From Diphasiastrum complanatum (lineage: Eukaryota; Streptophyta; Lycopodiopsida; Lycopodiales; Lycopodiaceae): 64,000 nt of DNA. Below, piece after piece: positions 11,295-24,668 of the stretch; within the stretch, counting starts at the first letter, position 1, and each line of letters begins with the position of its first letter. The notes beneath the pieces were generated by a model that worked only from the letters and a program-made list of their open reading frames with translations, searched no databases and was not told the DNA's origin. Position numbers and translations under genes: made by a program. The stretch spans positions 26,155,303-26,219,302 of the forward strand of contig CM055108.1 of NCBI GenBank assembly GCA_029204225.1. The letters are read 5' to 3'.

Positions 11295-13035
11295 CTCCCT
11301 CTTCAACTAGTTTTGGCATAGTTTTGACCGTAGAACTTTGATTCAACTTTAGAATGATTTCCATCCTGATTATAGATCCCCTCTCTAATTTTCTAAAGTA
11401 GTTTTCATAATTGATATAGAGAATAGTGTCCACTTTGGATGCTTCACTAGTTCTTACATCAATTTTACACATCAAGATGTAACCAGAACATGAAGAACCA
11501 AATAGAATGTAAATGAAGTGAATCCTCCATGCTTCAAACTTTTAACTCTCTGGAAAATTACACCAACAAAACAATAAATGTGAGCAATTAACATTTGCTT
11601 GCATGTCTTCTCCATATTTGTCCTTTCTTGATATGTCTCCACCATAAAACTCCATGATTGAGCCTCCATCTCCATCTTGCCACAAGATATCATCAACACT
11701 TGATGACTTGGCCATGAATGAGTGATATAATGAACCTTCGATAGCTTCATTTCCATCAGAAAAACTAGCTCAAACATGAGATAGAAGAAGTAAATTAAAC
11801 TTGAAAAATACTTCCTTTCTGTTCTTTTGACCTTACTTGAGTCTTCATACACCTGGAAAAACAGATGCAAAATATCTTTTCCAAATTACCCTCGTTTGAT
11901 GCTCTTGACTAGCTCCAAATTGCCACCTTCCCTTTTGTGTTGTTGAAGCCCTTTGAGATCAACCTCTTGATCTTCCACTTGACCATCAAGCCATTGACTA
12001 AGGCCTCTTTTCCAGATCCGTTACTTGATTTTACAAGATGACAACCAATATCCACTTGCATAGCATCATCTACACAAGAAGATTCTCCAAAACATGTGAG
12101 TAAAGCAAAGTGTGTCACTTCCACTTGCTTACCTTTCTCTTGATCATCAAGGATATCAAAGATATGAATATCTTCAGACCTGGACCTCTGGAAATAGTCC
12201 CTCTCAAACATATGATCTAGATACAACAAGATCTCATCAATGCTTGATCTCAAATTTCCACAAAGGTTAGTGAAAACAATGTCACCATCTTTCCATCCAC
12301 CATGAAGTAGAATAGATGAAAATGAGTATCAAACCTAATAAATCCAGCCCTCTTGAGTCCATAACAAGCCTCAATAATCTCACCAATGAGATCTCTCTTG
12401 CCATGAAGAAATTGCTCGATTTGCTCCATGTAGTCTTCTCCAACCAACCTTTTGCCATCTCAATCATTAGTGATCAATTCACGATCATAGAATCCTTTGA
12501 GTTGAGGAAGAGATGTGAGATCCATGCCTTGGATCTTCCCAAGAACCAATCTTTTATTGCTCTTTCTTTCATAAGAATCCCTCTTAACGATTGCATCATA
12601 AGAAGTAGAACTTTCACCATTTGAATGCTTGCACTTTCCATGAAGAGCCATTGAAGAACCTTCATTATTCTCATAACTAGCCACGTTAGCACAAAGATGA
12701 ACATCTCCAAGAAGCATATCGTATCTTGACCTAGATCTAACATAAGGAAGTTTGTTAGACTTTGCATAAGATCCACCAATCTTATTGATGCTAAAAGAGA
12801 ACTTCGGAAAGTTGAGACCAATCTCCTTTTCCATTCCATCATTTTTGTTAGCCATAACAAAAGCATCAAGCTTGAAAAGTCTACCTTATCTGTTGCCCCT
12901 AGCAACCAAGATTTCTTCCTTTGTAATGAAACAAGCATCACCACCAAACTTTACCATGTATCCTTTATTTTTCATTTGACCAACACTTAGCAAATTCTTT
13001 GAAAGTGAAGGAATGTAAAGAAGACCATCAATGGC
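11295..13035 (-). pseudogene. Copia derivative: GAG-pre-integrase then unrecognised sequence
   Basis: The upstream end (12,840-13,035) reads clearly as copia GAG-pre-integrase: SLSKNLLSVGQMKNKGYMVK, a DACFITKEE block, then FKLDAFV. There is one stop between GNR and GRLFKLD. From there to the purine tract at 11,307, where about 3 kb of integrase, RT and RNase H would be expected, only about 1.5 kb of unrelated sequence is found. That sequence holds minus-strand ORFs at 12,460-12,855, 12,250-12,447, 11,909-12,253 and 11,472-11,870. None shows integrase or RT motifs, and I cannot assign them. The 5' end stops abruptly at about 13,035. Confidence 0.55.
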
Positions 13036-13549
13036 AGGTAACCATTAAACGGATTCCAGACGTGCAAAAAAATTTTATAAATAGATGCTTTTTGGCATGC
13101 ATTTTCATGAAAATTTTGAGATTTCTTTGTTTGATATCGTTTTCGAACACACTCTTTGCTTTGTATAATTGTACTACCTACCTTGGCACTTGAAACCGAT
13201 ATCGCACAATGTTTCCCTATTCTTTTACATGCCACTTCTGAGTTCAAAATCGAAATCTGATCCCTTGATATCGATCCTGAGCATGGAGTAATGTGAGAGT
13301 CGCCTGTGCATCCCATCCTAAGCTTGAAATGGATTTTTAGAAAATTTTTATTATTATTATTTTTAAACATCATTTTTTAGCTATTCTCTTTGTAGAATGG
13401 GTGACATTTTTTGCGAGCAGTGTGACATTTTTGGCAACACAGGGTTAATTTTTTTATGGCAACCCTTACACACTCTCTCTAAAATATACTATATCTATAG
13501 ATATCTAGTTTTCTCTAATCTACAAATCAATAGATAAAGAGAAAAAAAT

Positions 13550-14885
13550 GGCATTTCTGGTGTAAATGATGGCTTGTGAATAGTTGTCATATAAACTAGC
13601 ATAAATGATGACTTTTCCAAACTGTCATTTATGCGAGTTTTTGCATAGAATGGTATTTTAAGCACTGATTTAACATAGATTTATCATATTATGCATTAAT
13701 CCATCCATATTTGTGTCAAAATACATCCTTATCTTATACATTTGGTATAGTTATGCATATGGATGTATTCAACACCATTCGAATCATTAATTCATTTGAA
13801 CACATAAACATGCATCCAAAAATATATGACACACCCTTATATGAACCTAAGAGTGCTATACTATTATATCCATCTAGCTAGTTTTATATAGCCCCTTATC
13901 TACACATTTAAGCCATAAAACTAAGAAAATGTAAGCTTTTGGAATACATGATGACTTTTGAAAATCTTTCTATAAACTAGCATAAATGATAGTTTTCTAA
14001 GCTATCAATTATGATAGTTGTTAATATGTGACATGATGATCTAAGTCTAGATATCACATATATCTATTATTATCCAATATCCATTCATCTATGTGTAAAT
14101 TTACCTAGGTTATACATGGGATATTATACCTATCCGCTTGTTCAATACCATTGGATTCAATATTAATACATTGGAATACATTGCCATGTATCAAAAAGTA
14201 CATGTGACACACTTGATCAACCTAATGGTGTTATACTATTTTATCCATGTAACTAGTTTTATCTAGACACTTATCTACATATTTAAGCAATAAAACTTAA
14301 ACAACATGTCATTTTTGGCATTAAATGATGGTGTTTGAAAAGTAGATAAGAGAATAAATGACAATTTCTAGGTTATCATTTATGCTAGCTTTTGCATGAA
14401 ATGATGAGTTAAGTCTAGGTATCACACATATCTATCATTTTATGCAGTAAGACATCCATCTATGTGTGAATTTAGCTACTTATATTATACATATGATATT
14501 ATACCCTTCCACGTGTTCAATACCATTGGATTCAATATTAACACATTGGAATACATATCATTGATGTGTATCAGAAGATGTATGACACACTTCTATCAAC
14601 TTAATGGTGTTATACTATTAAATCCATATAACTACCTTTATCTACCCACTTATCTACACATTTAAGCCATCATTTAAGTCATTTTTGGCATTAATGATGG
14701 CTTTTGAAAAAGCTGTCATATAAACCAGCATAATTGATGGTTTTCTAGGCCGTCATTTATGCCATATTCATCTCTGTGTAGCTACTTATGTTATACATGG
14801 GATATTGTACATATCGACATGTTCAATATTGTCGGGTTCACTACTAATACATTGGAATACATATATTCGACATGTATCAATAAAT
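13550..14885. repeat. Tandem satellite, unit about 375 bp, 3.5 copies
   Basis: The same AT-rich unit recurs. A TTCAA(T/C)ACCATT landmark lies at 13,768, 14,141, 14,516 and (variant) 14,822, giving spacings of 373, 375 and 306. Each unit also contains a TGGCATTAAATGATGGC-like start, an internal complementary pair around CATAAATGATG, and a TTATCTACACATTTAAGCC tail. Copies are diverged, so the array is old. The last copy has a deletion and ends next to the copia fragment at 14,989. No protein is encoded. Confidence 0.85.
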
Positions 14886-14988
14886 AAGATTACCAACCTT
14901 TGACGAGCTCATAGGAATCTTGATGCAAGAGGAGCAGCGATGAGAGATGGTGAAAGCTAGATGTTGAAATACTGATGATCAAGCACTT

Positions 14989-15402
14989 GTGATGCACCAA
15001 AAACAAGGCAAAGGCAAGGGTAAGAAGAAGTCTAAGAAGCAATTCACCAAGACTCAGGAGGATGAGGGATCATCTAGCAAGACCAAGAAGAAGGGAAATT
15101 GCTTTCATTGCGGCAAAAAGGGCCATTGGAAAAGCGAGTGTCAAAAATTCTTGGCGGAATCAGGCAAGGGGAAACCAAAGCAAGTAGATAACCTTGTCGA
15201 TGAAGGTGAAGTTGAAGACTCTAGCATATTTATATCAGCATTGTCATCCAATCAAGACGATCAAGCTTGGTACATTGACTCGGGAGTCACAAGACACATG
15301 ACAGGTAATAAAGGTTGGTTCAGCAGCTTGAAAGAGTTGGACAATGGAACGTCTATTTCACAAGAAAATGGTGATGTGTGCAAGATCAAGGGGATAGTTT
15401 AA
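14989..15402 (+). pseudogene. Ty1/copia Gag C-terminus and protease start (fragment)
   Basis: Open frame of 137 codons; the first in-frame ATG is at 14,992. A Lys-rich segment is followed by a CCHC zinc knuckle (C-FH-C-GKKG-H-WKSE-C), which binds element RNA. Then come an acidic linker and WYIDSGVTRHMTGNKGW, the copia aspartic protease/Gag boundary with DSG intact. The frame then ends without GAG-pre-integrase. Neither the Gag capsid part nor the rest of Pol is present, so this is an isolated fragment. Confidence 0.75.
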
Positions 15403-16368
15403 CAAGTAGAAGGGAGAAAGTCCTCCAAATCCAAGGTAGACCCTCCAAATGTCCTCCAAGTAACCTGCAAGCTCCAAGATTCTTACCCAACTCCAAGCTA
15501 GGATGCCTCCACCTGCATTTAAGGATCTGCAAGCCTCCAAGGATCTCTCCTCCACCTGTGTCCCTACTCTTAAACACAAAGGAAGATAACAAGCTGGCCT
15601 CAAGTATTCACCACCCAACCATAGCTAGATCCAAGCTCCAAGCAAGACCTATCTAGCACCCCCTTGCTAACCATAAACAAATCACAAGCATACCACAACA
15701 ATCCATAGCATACTCAAGATCCAAACCCTACTTATGTTCCATACCATAAGTAAGATCCAAACCCTTAGCATACTACACACAAGAATTACTCTACACACTA
15801 GTAGCCACACTAGAGCATCAACAAAGTAAGCAAAAGAGATATCTCTCACTCCCAATGGGCGCCCTACTCCTCTTATAGATGGCATTTAGTTCTCTCCAAT
15901 ATACTATGGAGTTCCATGCAAATCCAATGAGAAAGAGAGAGGCCTAGAGGAGTTCAAGAGCCTTCATGGAAGGTCATCAGACATCTTCCATGACTCTTTG
16001 ATTACTATTCTTGTGGAACTTGAAACTCAATGGACCCTTTAGGAGGGCGCCCTCCTACTAGGACCCATTGCCCAAGTTGTGCAAGTATACTTTGGTCCAA
16101 GACCAATAAAGTGATATGATTCAAGGTTGAGGCCCAAGGTTTAGAAATATAGTCATCGAATAACTTTCTAATACCTCTCTAGCTTCCATACCTCCATCCA
16201 AGGCATAGACACCTATCTGCCCTTTTCCAAGGACACTAGTACCTTAATCTAAGACACCTACCCTTAATTCTAAGGGTATCTCTTATCGAAGGTAACTTGC
16301 GATTTAGCCCCCAACGCTAAATGGACCTGTAGGGGTCCGAAGTACTGCCAGTTACATAGGCATGTAAC
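15403..16368 (-). mobile_element. Probable 3' LTR of the chromovirus remnant
   Basis: On the minus strand a purine tract (AGCGGGAAGGA near 16,372) just downstream of the chromodomain is followed by TGTTACATGCC, a plausible LTR start at about 16,369. A CTATAAGAGG TATA-like box lies near 15,873 on this strand. The far end of the LTR and the join to the copia fragment at 15,402 are not resolved. Confidence 0.4.
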
Positions 16369-16379
16369 ATTCCTTCCCG

Positions 16380-18290
16380 CTAAACTTAAATTTTTCCTAG
16401 TAGGGAAAAATTTGGAAAATTCTTCTGGAGATGGGCCTCCTTTTCCCAGGTATCCTCCTCTTCTGATTTGCCCCTCCACCTGAATAAATAAATTTGAAAC
16501 ACTCTACTCCGTAGAGTCCTCTGCCGGCTATTAACAATCGCCTCGGGTTCAGGTGGTCCACTCATAGACTCATCACGAAGAAGTTCCACTAGATCTTCCA
16601 TAGAGAGCAGGGTCTCCCTAACCCTGATGAGGGTTTTAACTTACTAACGTGGAAAACATGATGAATTCCAACGTTAGCTGGAAGGTCTAGTTTGTATGCG
16701 ACCTTGTTTATCACTTGGATAACCTTAAAAGGACCGCAATACCTAGGTGCCAACTTTGCACATTTACCAGTTTTCAAGCCCCTAGAGTGACTAGGGACTC
16801 TCAAAAACACCCAGTCATTGACCGTGAATGTCTTGTGCTTCCAAGATAGATCAGCATAGTGCGTTACCCTGTCCTGGGCACTTCTTATGTTATCTTTAGC
16901 CAGCTATAACATTTCTTGCATATCCGCAAGGAAATCAGTTGTGGCTTGCACCCGTAGGTTTTTCATGTCAACACTAATTGGTGATCGAGGTTGAAAACCA
17001 TACATAAGCATGAAAGGGCTGAATCCGGTCGCTAAATGTTTTGCACTGTTATATGCAAATTCCACCAGTGGAAGGTATTGTTCCCAATCAGACCGCCGAT
17101 AGCCAACATATGCTCGAAGCATATCCTACATCGTCTGATTGGTCCTTTCCATTTGACCATCTGATTTTGGATGATTTGTAGAACTCATACTTAACGTTGT
17201 TTCCAACTTTTCAAATTTCGCTTGCCAAAAATTCCTAGTGAATTTTGGGTCACGGTCATTGACAATATCGCAAGGCAGCCTGTACAGTCAAAAGAGCTTC
17301 TCAACTTCCTTTACGAAAAAAATCATGTTTCGAATTAGAAAATCGGTTTCGGTCTTTCCTTGATTCAAGGAATCTTGCAAACCTGAATTGACCCCCGAAA
17401 GTACTTGTTGCCAATACTTTTCAAAATAAGGATCGGACTCATATAGTCCTTGAAGAGACTGAAACAACCCCCTATAACAGTAAAGCACAACTGATTAATA
17501 ACCGATGACCTACTCAAAGCATCCGCTAGAGTATTTTGACTTCCTTTACAGTAACGTATAGAAAGTCAAAGATTTGCATCAGCTCAGCCCATCTAGCTTG
17601 CCTCCCCTTTACATTTGTAGCATCACAGAAATATCAAAGAGTCTGATGATCCATCAAAACTTCAAATATGGCTCCATATAAATAATGTCACCAAATTTTC
17701 AAGGAATGAACAATTGCTAACAGCTCCTTCTCATAGGTACAATACCTAGACTGAACAAGATTGAGTTTCTTTCTTTCATAAGCCACAAGATGTCCATCAT
17801 GCATCAAAACAGCTCCAATAGCATAATTGTTGGCATCGGTCCTAACCACAAAAGCCTTATTAGAATCGCCAATGATTAGTATTGGTGCTGAAGTGACACT
17901 TTTCTTAAGCAACTCAAAACAATCATTCATATCCTCTGTCCACACCACTAGTGGACTCTTCGCCCTTACGCCTAGCTTCTTATAGCCTTTCAAGGCATGG
18001 GTAAGGGAAAATGTCAATCGAGCAAATTGGAGAATATGCCAACAAAAAAATCCAACAAACCCCAAGAAAGACTTGATTTCTCAAACTGTGGTGAGAATTG
18101 GCCAATCAATAACCCTATGGATACGATCTAGCTCAATCTCCACTCCTCGTTTGGAAATCTTATGCCCCAAGTAGGACAACTCCTTAGCAAAAAAGTCACA
18201 CTTAGACTCTTTGACAAAGAGCTTTTCCCTTCTTAGGATGTCCAAGACAATCCTAAGATGCTCTTTATGTTCCGCCAAAGTTTACTGAAC
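16380..18290 (-). pseudogene. Ty3/gypsy chromovirus pol remnant with chromodomain
   Basis: Reading the minus strand from 18,280 downwards gives the chromovirus order in broken frames. RT C-terminal part (18,081-18,278): KCDFFAKELSYLGHKISKRGVE. RNase H (17,688-18,065): VVRTDANNYAIGAVLMHDG then YCTYEKELLAIVHSLKIW. A linker (17,288-17,488) follows, then integrase (16,904-17,122): EFAYNSAKHLATGFSPFMLMYG. The integrase C-terminus (16,589-16,810) has [19 protein letters not shown] and [10 protein letters not shown]. The chromodomain (16,386-16,601) reads EPEAIVNSRQRTLRSRVFQI then RWRGKSEEEDTWEKEAHLQ. In this family the chromodomain directs integration into heterochromatin. The RT palm motif and everything 5' of it are missing, and stops and frameshifts interrupt the rest. 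Confidence 0.85.
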
Positions 18291-18299
18291 ACTACCATG

Positions 18300-19206
18300 G
18301 ATCTAGATCTCCATCATTAGCAAGCATACATGAAGAGAACACAAAAGCATCATCAATTGAATCTTGAACATCCAAACCATCCTCATCAAGAGTAAGATTA
18401 CCTTGCTTGTCTCCTTGATCTCTCTTCTTCTTGTAGCACTCACTTGTAAAGTGTACTTTGATGCTACAATAGAAGCACTTGAGCTTTGATCTATCTTTTT
18501 CTTTTCCATTTGAAGAAGCCTCCCCTTGATCTTGTCATTTAGACCATTTGATTTTGCTTTTGACCTTGAATTTGCCTTTGATGAACATAGCCTCTTCTCC
18601 TACTTGAGATGTTGATGAAGATCTACCACTTGCTTGAAGCCTATATTCTTCATTGATCAAGATCTCTTGAAGATCAATCAAACTTGGCAAAGTATTTTGA
18701 ATAGCAAGACTTTGAACAATGTTAGCATGAGCATCCAAGAATCCATTAAGAATAACTTGAACAAGATCTCCTTCCTTAATGCTCTCATCAATGCAAGCTA
18801 ACTCATCATTCAATGCTTTCACTCTCAAAATAAAAGTATTTGGACTTTTTTCACTCTTTTGCAAACAAGAAAAGATTTGCCTTCTTAGAGTCAACACTCT
18901 AGAAGTAGACTTGGATTCATAAAGCTTCTTCAATGAATCCCAAGCATCCTTTGATGAAGTACTCTTACCAAATTCCTTGAGAAGCTCATTGGTAACATTC
19001 ATCTTCATCATGTGTAGGGCCTTCTTGGCCCTCGTGTCATATCTCATTTGATCTTGTTGTGTTGTTGGCCTCTCTTCCAAACCCACAACAATATCCAAAA
19101 CGTCATTCATCTCAAGAAGTGATTCCATCCTCACTTTCCACAATGAATAATTACTTGAGATAAGCATATCATTGGCTTCCAACATGACTCCACTTAATGT
19201 AGCCAT
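18300..19206 (-). pseudogene. Ty1/copia Gag (UBN2-type) with frameshift before the zinc knuckle
   Basis: From an ATG at 19,206 a 223-codon frame gives the copia Gag capsid domain (UBN2/DUF4219): NYSLWKVRMESLLEMNDVLD, MKMNVTNELLKEFG, SSKDAWDSLKKLYE and a Lys-rich tail. It stops at 18,535. In another frame the zinc knuckle follows near 18,480 (C-FY-C-SIKV-H-FTSE-C), then an acidic block up to about 18,305. So one frameshift splits Gag. At about 18,295 the copia sequence meets the chromovirus remnant, one element having inserted into or recombined with the other. A degenerate primer-binding site (GATATCAGA) may lie near 19,670. Confidence 0.85.
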
Positions 19207-19781
19207 CTAGCAATGACTTGATCCTCTCTTTCAACCTATTTCAATGCACAATGCACTCCTTTGAGCAACAATAAATGTTTTTAAAAGAAAAATTTAACCT
19301 TTTTCACTTATTACAAAGCTAGATCCATACCAGATCTAGCTTTAGTTAAAAGAGCGAGAGTTACTTTCTAGTAGATCTCAAGATAACAGAGTTTTTAATT
19401 GCAAAACTGTACAAAGAACTCTTGCACAACCAACCCTCACATGATGAACTTTTGTAGATAGGATTAGTAGAAGGATCTGCCTTAGATCTAACTATTGTGA
19501 AAATTTCAAGTCAATCAGAGCCAGGATCAAGAAGAAATTAAGAAAAAACCACCAAAAAGGGGCTAAAATCTCACTAATAGCCATTAAAATTGATCAAATC
19601 CTCACAGATCCAGAGTGCTTTCCCTACATCCATCAATATCTAGTAACTATGGACCTCCCCAACGAATGAATCTGATATCATGACGATCACAAGCAAGAAG
19701 AGTTGGAAATAAAACACCAAATCTCCCCAGAGTTGTAGCTACACAAAGTGAAGCAGGAGCAGGACCAGCAACAATAGACCC
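19207..19781. other. Probable leader of the minus-strand copia Gag copy
   Basis: No ORF of its own. The minus strand here would be the untranslated leader of the Gag at 18,535-19,206, with a weak match to the tRNA-Met primer-binding site at about 19,668-19,680. Confidence 0.35.
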
Positions 19782-20477
19782 ATGGATCAACTCGTACATG
19801 TTGTACCCTTGCAAGCATTTCGGAGGGCTCCTCATCTCAAAATGCCAAAATCTATGAACAAGCATCCACGACGAGAGAATGTATGGGGTCCAATTTGTAT
19901 ACAAAACCATACAGCCAACGAGTGTCCAGTTTTGAAACAAAATCTCAAACTGACGCATCAGTATTGCCACCTATGCAACACATCATCACATGAAATGACG
20001 TTTTGCCCATTCAACCTTCGGATTATTCAGCAAAAGAGGAATCAATACTAAACCTCTTATCCATACCACCAAGGGGCACCGAATGCGATACATCGGTTTG
20101 GAGCTCCAATGAATCAACAATGCATGGCATTACCTACACATCCAGGGCCAACTAACAATCAAGTGGCCCAAGTAAACTTAACTGTAGCAGAGCACGATGC
20201 ACCACCCCAACCTGAGCAACAACAGTGGTATGGTCCGGATGAGCCATATGTCGATCTAATTATCAAAAAATACTTTGTGATCTACGCTGCCCAACCTCAA
20301 CGTCAAGGTGGAAGCATTTACGGCTGCTACGGATGTGGAGAAAGTCATAGACTTGCCAAATGTCCTCATAAGGGCATATTCAAACCCTTCTGTCGAGAAT
20401 GCGGATATGGGTATTGTTACAAGAATTGCCCATTAAGACCTAGCGTAAGTGCACCTTTGAAAATGATCACAATGTAG
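19782..20477 (+). pseudogene. Zinc-knuckle-like fragment, probably retrotransposon Gag C-terminus
   Basis: Two adjacent plus-strand ORFs (19,782-20,051 and 20,109-20,477) share Cys/His clusters. The first has C-PVLKQNL then YCHLCNTSSHEMTFCP. The second has CYGCGESHRLAKCP then FCRECGYGYCYKNCP. These resemble paired zinc knuckles or small treble-clef fingers of gypsy Gag proteins, but the spacing is not the canonical CX2CX4HX4C. A downstream ITRAQKQNGV stretch, just past the second ORF, resembles linkers between Gag and protease. No capsid or protease domain is legible. Assignment is tentative; a small host zinc-finger gene is less likely because no start or promoter context is visible. Confidence 0.45.
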
Positions 20478-21938
<1,461 letters not shown>

Positions 21939-22130
21939 CTCCTTTCACAACTATCAAGAATGATGCTTGTAGTTAATGTTAGTTTGTGGTAGAGTTAGAG
22001 TGGGCTAGTGTTAGATTGTGTGGATGGCAACTAAAGTAAGCAACTAACCATAGTTAGAAATCCTATCCTTGTGGATCTAACCCCTTTTGACAAGCGGAGG
22101 GCTGCTGACCACAAATTCTACTCCCTACAA

Positions 22131-22148
22131 TGGCACCGTCGCCGAGGA
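22131..22148 (+). promoter_or_regulatory. tRNA-Asp-type primer-binding site of a gypsy-like element
   Basis: TGGCACCGTCGCCGAGGA resembles the primer-binding site TGGCGCCGTTGCCGGGGA that many plant Ty3/gypsy elements use. It follows an LTR-like ACA end at 22,129 after one base. It marks the 5' end of the internal region of an element on the plus strand, later interrupted by the copia insertion at 23,054. Confidence 0.65.
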
Positions 22149-22429
22149 TAGACATTTACTAATTAATTTAGTTGTCATTTTAGTTGTTTTTTGTATTTTA
22201 GTGAGCTTTAGGTGGTTTTGGGGTAGTGTACACTTGTTTTTTTCTTGTTTCTATGTGATTGATCGGTTGGAAGCTAGCGAAGGAGGTGTTTGAGGTAGTG
22301 GATACCTAAAACAACTTCTAAGGCCTTAACATATCATCACATCCATCAAAAAACCTCAAAAAACCAAAAAATATGCCATTCTGGAGGGAAAAATTGAGCC
22401 AAAAACCATCAGATCCTTGTTTTTTCCTA

Positions 22430-23000
22430 TCCAGTGGATAAGAACTCTCGCACGACTAGCAACAGCCTAAGGACACTATCCCAGTCCTGCATAGAAGCCT
22501 ATCAGAGTTACTTCCCAGTAGATTTCCAAAAAAGTGCAAAAAATCATAAAAATTCAAAAAACCCTTGTAAAAACTAAAAACATTTGCAAGCTATTCAGTA
22601 ACCCTCGCCAAACCTCCTATAGCTAGATCTCACTAAGACAAGCCCACAGACGAGTCTATGAGAGTTACTCCACAGCCCCCTACGAGAGTTCCCAAGCTCC
22701 AGAAAAGCCGAAATGAAGCCAAAATCATCGCAAACATCATTGTTGCAGTTTTTTGTGGAACTAACTCTCATTAGACCTCATGTAGCTAGATCTCACTGAG
22801 ACAAGCTCATAGACGAGTCTGCGAGAGTTCATCTTGTTCCAGTGAACTAAAAGAAGGTTCCAAGTGTTGAAAAAGGTAGAAAATCATCAGAAGAAGAGAA
22901 CCCTAATACAAGTAACTCTCGCCAAATGGTCCATTGAGTCCAAAAAGCAATTTTTCATTAGTAATCAAGTCTGCGAGAGTTAATATTAAGTATTGATGAA
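22430..23000 (+). repeat. Four stem-loop repeats in a retroelement leader (unit about 160 bp)
   Basis: Downstream of the primer-binding site the motif pair AACTCTCGC ... GCGAGAGTT (reverse complements), or a diverged form of it, recurs about every 160 bp: at roughly 22,435, 22,596, 22,756 and 22,912, each pair 70-80 nt apart. The stretch between the arms often contains TAGCTAGATCTCACTGAGACA. The same block occurs inverted at 50,923-51,300, in the three-LTR array. It has no coding frame, so I infer a structured RNA leader of an LTR element family. Confidence 0.65.
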
Positions 23001-23053
23001 TGTATAAGCTAAAAAGAGGTTAAAAACACCATCAGACATCAACAACTTACAGA

Positions 23054-23708
23054 TGTGAAAATTGTCAACATTTCCTAGCTAGTTTGAGGCCTAAATTGGC
23101 TAAAATTGTAAATAGTTTTGGTTCTGGAGTTTCACACGTGTGAACCAGGCCACAATGTTTTTATTTACTGTATTTTTTCAGTATGATGAAGTGTCAAACT
23201 TCATACCCTTCAAAATGAGACCATTTTGATGTATTTTGGTCATATAAGCCATTTTTAGCTATTTTTCCTATATAGGGAATATCTAGGGTCAAGTACCTTC
23301 TAGAGAGAGGAGAGAGAGTCATCTTCCTCATCCATAAATAGTAGGGAAGTCGTGGAGAACAGTTTGGAGAAACCTTTTGTATGCTTCATTGAGATCAATA
23401 GATCATTGTCATTGTTTCTTCCTCCATTGAGAGCATTGTTGTGTGTATTGTCTTCAAGATATTGTGTATGATCTTAGGTGCTTTCCAAAAGTGATAGGCT
23501 GATGTATTATGGACTGTATAATGCTATTTTGGGCCGCACTTGATGTTTATGGAAGTTTCCATTTGTGATAAATGCTTTTTGATCAAGTTCTTTGCATTCT
23601 AGGTAGCATAGAATGTGTTGCCAATTCCTAGCTTATGTAGTTTGGAGTGCAAGCATTCAAGCCAATGATCTTGGAGTTTAGATCCACTTAGGATCTGTAT
23701 TTTTCACA
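23054..23708 (+). repeat. 5' LTR of the young copia element
   Basis: Begins TGTGAAAATT and ends TTTTTCACA, giving imperfect terminal inverted repeats. It contains a G-box palindrome TTCACACGTGTGAA at 23,131-23,144 and a CTATATAGGG TATA-like box near 23,270, the likely element promoter. Confidence 0.95.
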
Positions 23709-23720
23709 TGGTATCAGAGC
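23709..23720 (+). promoter_or_regulatory. tRNA-Met primer-binding site
   Basis: TGGTATCAGAGC follows the 5' LTR with no gap. It is complementary to the 3' end of plant initiator tRNA-Met, the usual primer of copia reverse transcription. Confidence 0.9.
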
Positions 23721-24668
23721 TGGTTGGCTTCTATTTACAGTAAGTATTCCATTTTTGGTGATATTTGGATGTTTGATCAAGTTCTAGCATGATTTTGCAT
23801 TGCTTTGTTGATCAAATCTTACTAACCTTTGTTTTGTGAGTTGAACTTGTGGATCAAAAGCATATTTCAGGTCTATTGAAGATCAGAGGCTGAAAAGAAA
23901 CTATTTTGGATCAGATCATAACACCTAATCATTTGTGATTGTGAGGCTTGTGCATATTCAATACTAACAATGTTCTTTTCAATCCTATTGTTGACAATCT
24001 CCATTCTTGGATGAACACTCTCCTTAAGTGGATGAAACTTCTCCTTAAGTGGATGACAAATGCTCTTTTGAGTGAGTTGTAATTCTCCTAAAGGCTGAGC
24101 AAAGCTCCCATTTGGATGAAAGATCCCCTTTTTTGGGTGAACATATTGTAAGCTCCATTGTGAAGAGCATATTGTAAAGATTGTCATCAATTTTGGCATA
24201 AATTTTGGTGTACTTTGTTGAGCATGTAAGTAACTCTCCTTATGTAATTTGATTGGAGCATTTGCTGGAAGGTGTTAACCATTATGCAAGTGTGTTTTCA
24301 GGTTCTTAACAGGTTGAGGAACATTCTCATGTGAAGTGATCTTAGATCTACATCTAAACACCAAGATTTGACAAGATAGTGAAGCTAGTCTTGTGATTCA
24401 CTAAGTGTGCTCATTCATTCACCTCTAAATCTTGTATTTATCACTTGCTGGAGTTTATAAACTTTTAGAAGTGTGGTTTACATGTTGTTTTACAGGTTGA
24501 ATCAATATCTTAGTGTGTTGATCATATGTTGATCAAGTTTGTTCATTACTAGGTAATCTTGGCATCCTAGTTTTGGGTATTTTCTAAGAATGCAAGTAAC
24601 TCTTCACACCATAACTTGATTTGGTCACTTGCTGGAAAGTTTGAGAGCTTAAGCAAGAGTGTGTTCAG
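23721..24668 (+). other. Untranslated leader of the young copia element with internal repeats
   Basis: No long frame. A block with GTAACTCT, TTTGATT, TTGCTGGAA and a CAAG-GTGT-TTCAGG end occurs near 24,230-24,305 and again near 24,594-24,670, with a partial third copy near 24,440. The last copy ends exactly where the RT frame begins, suggesting the internal deletion joined at this repeat. Confidence 0.55.
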
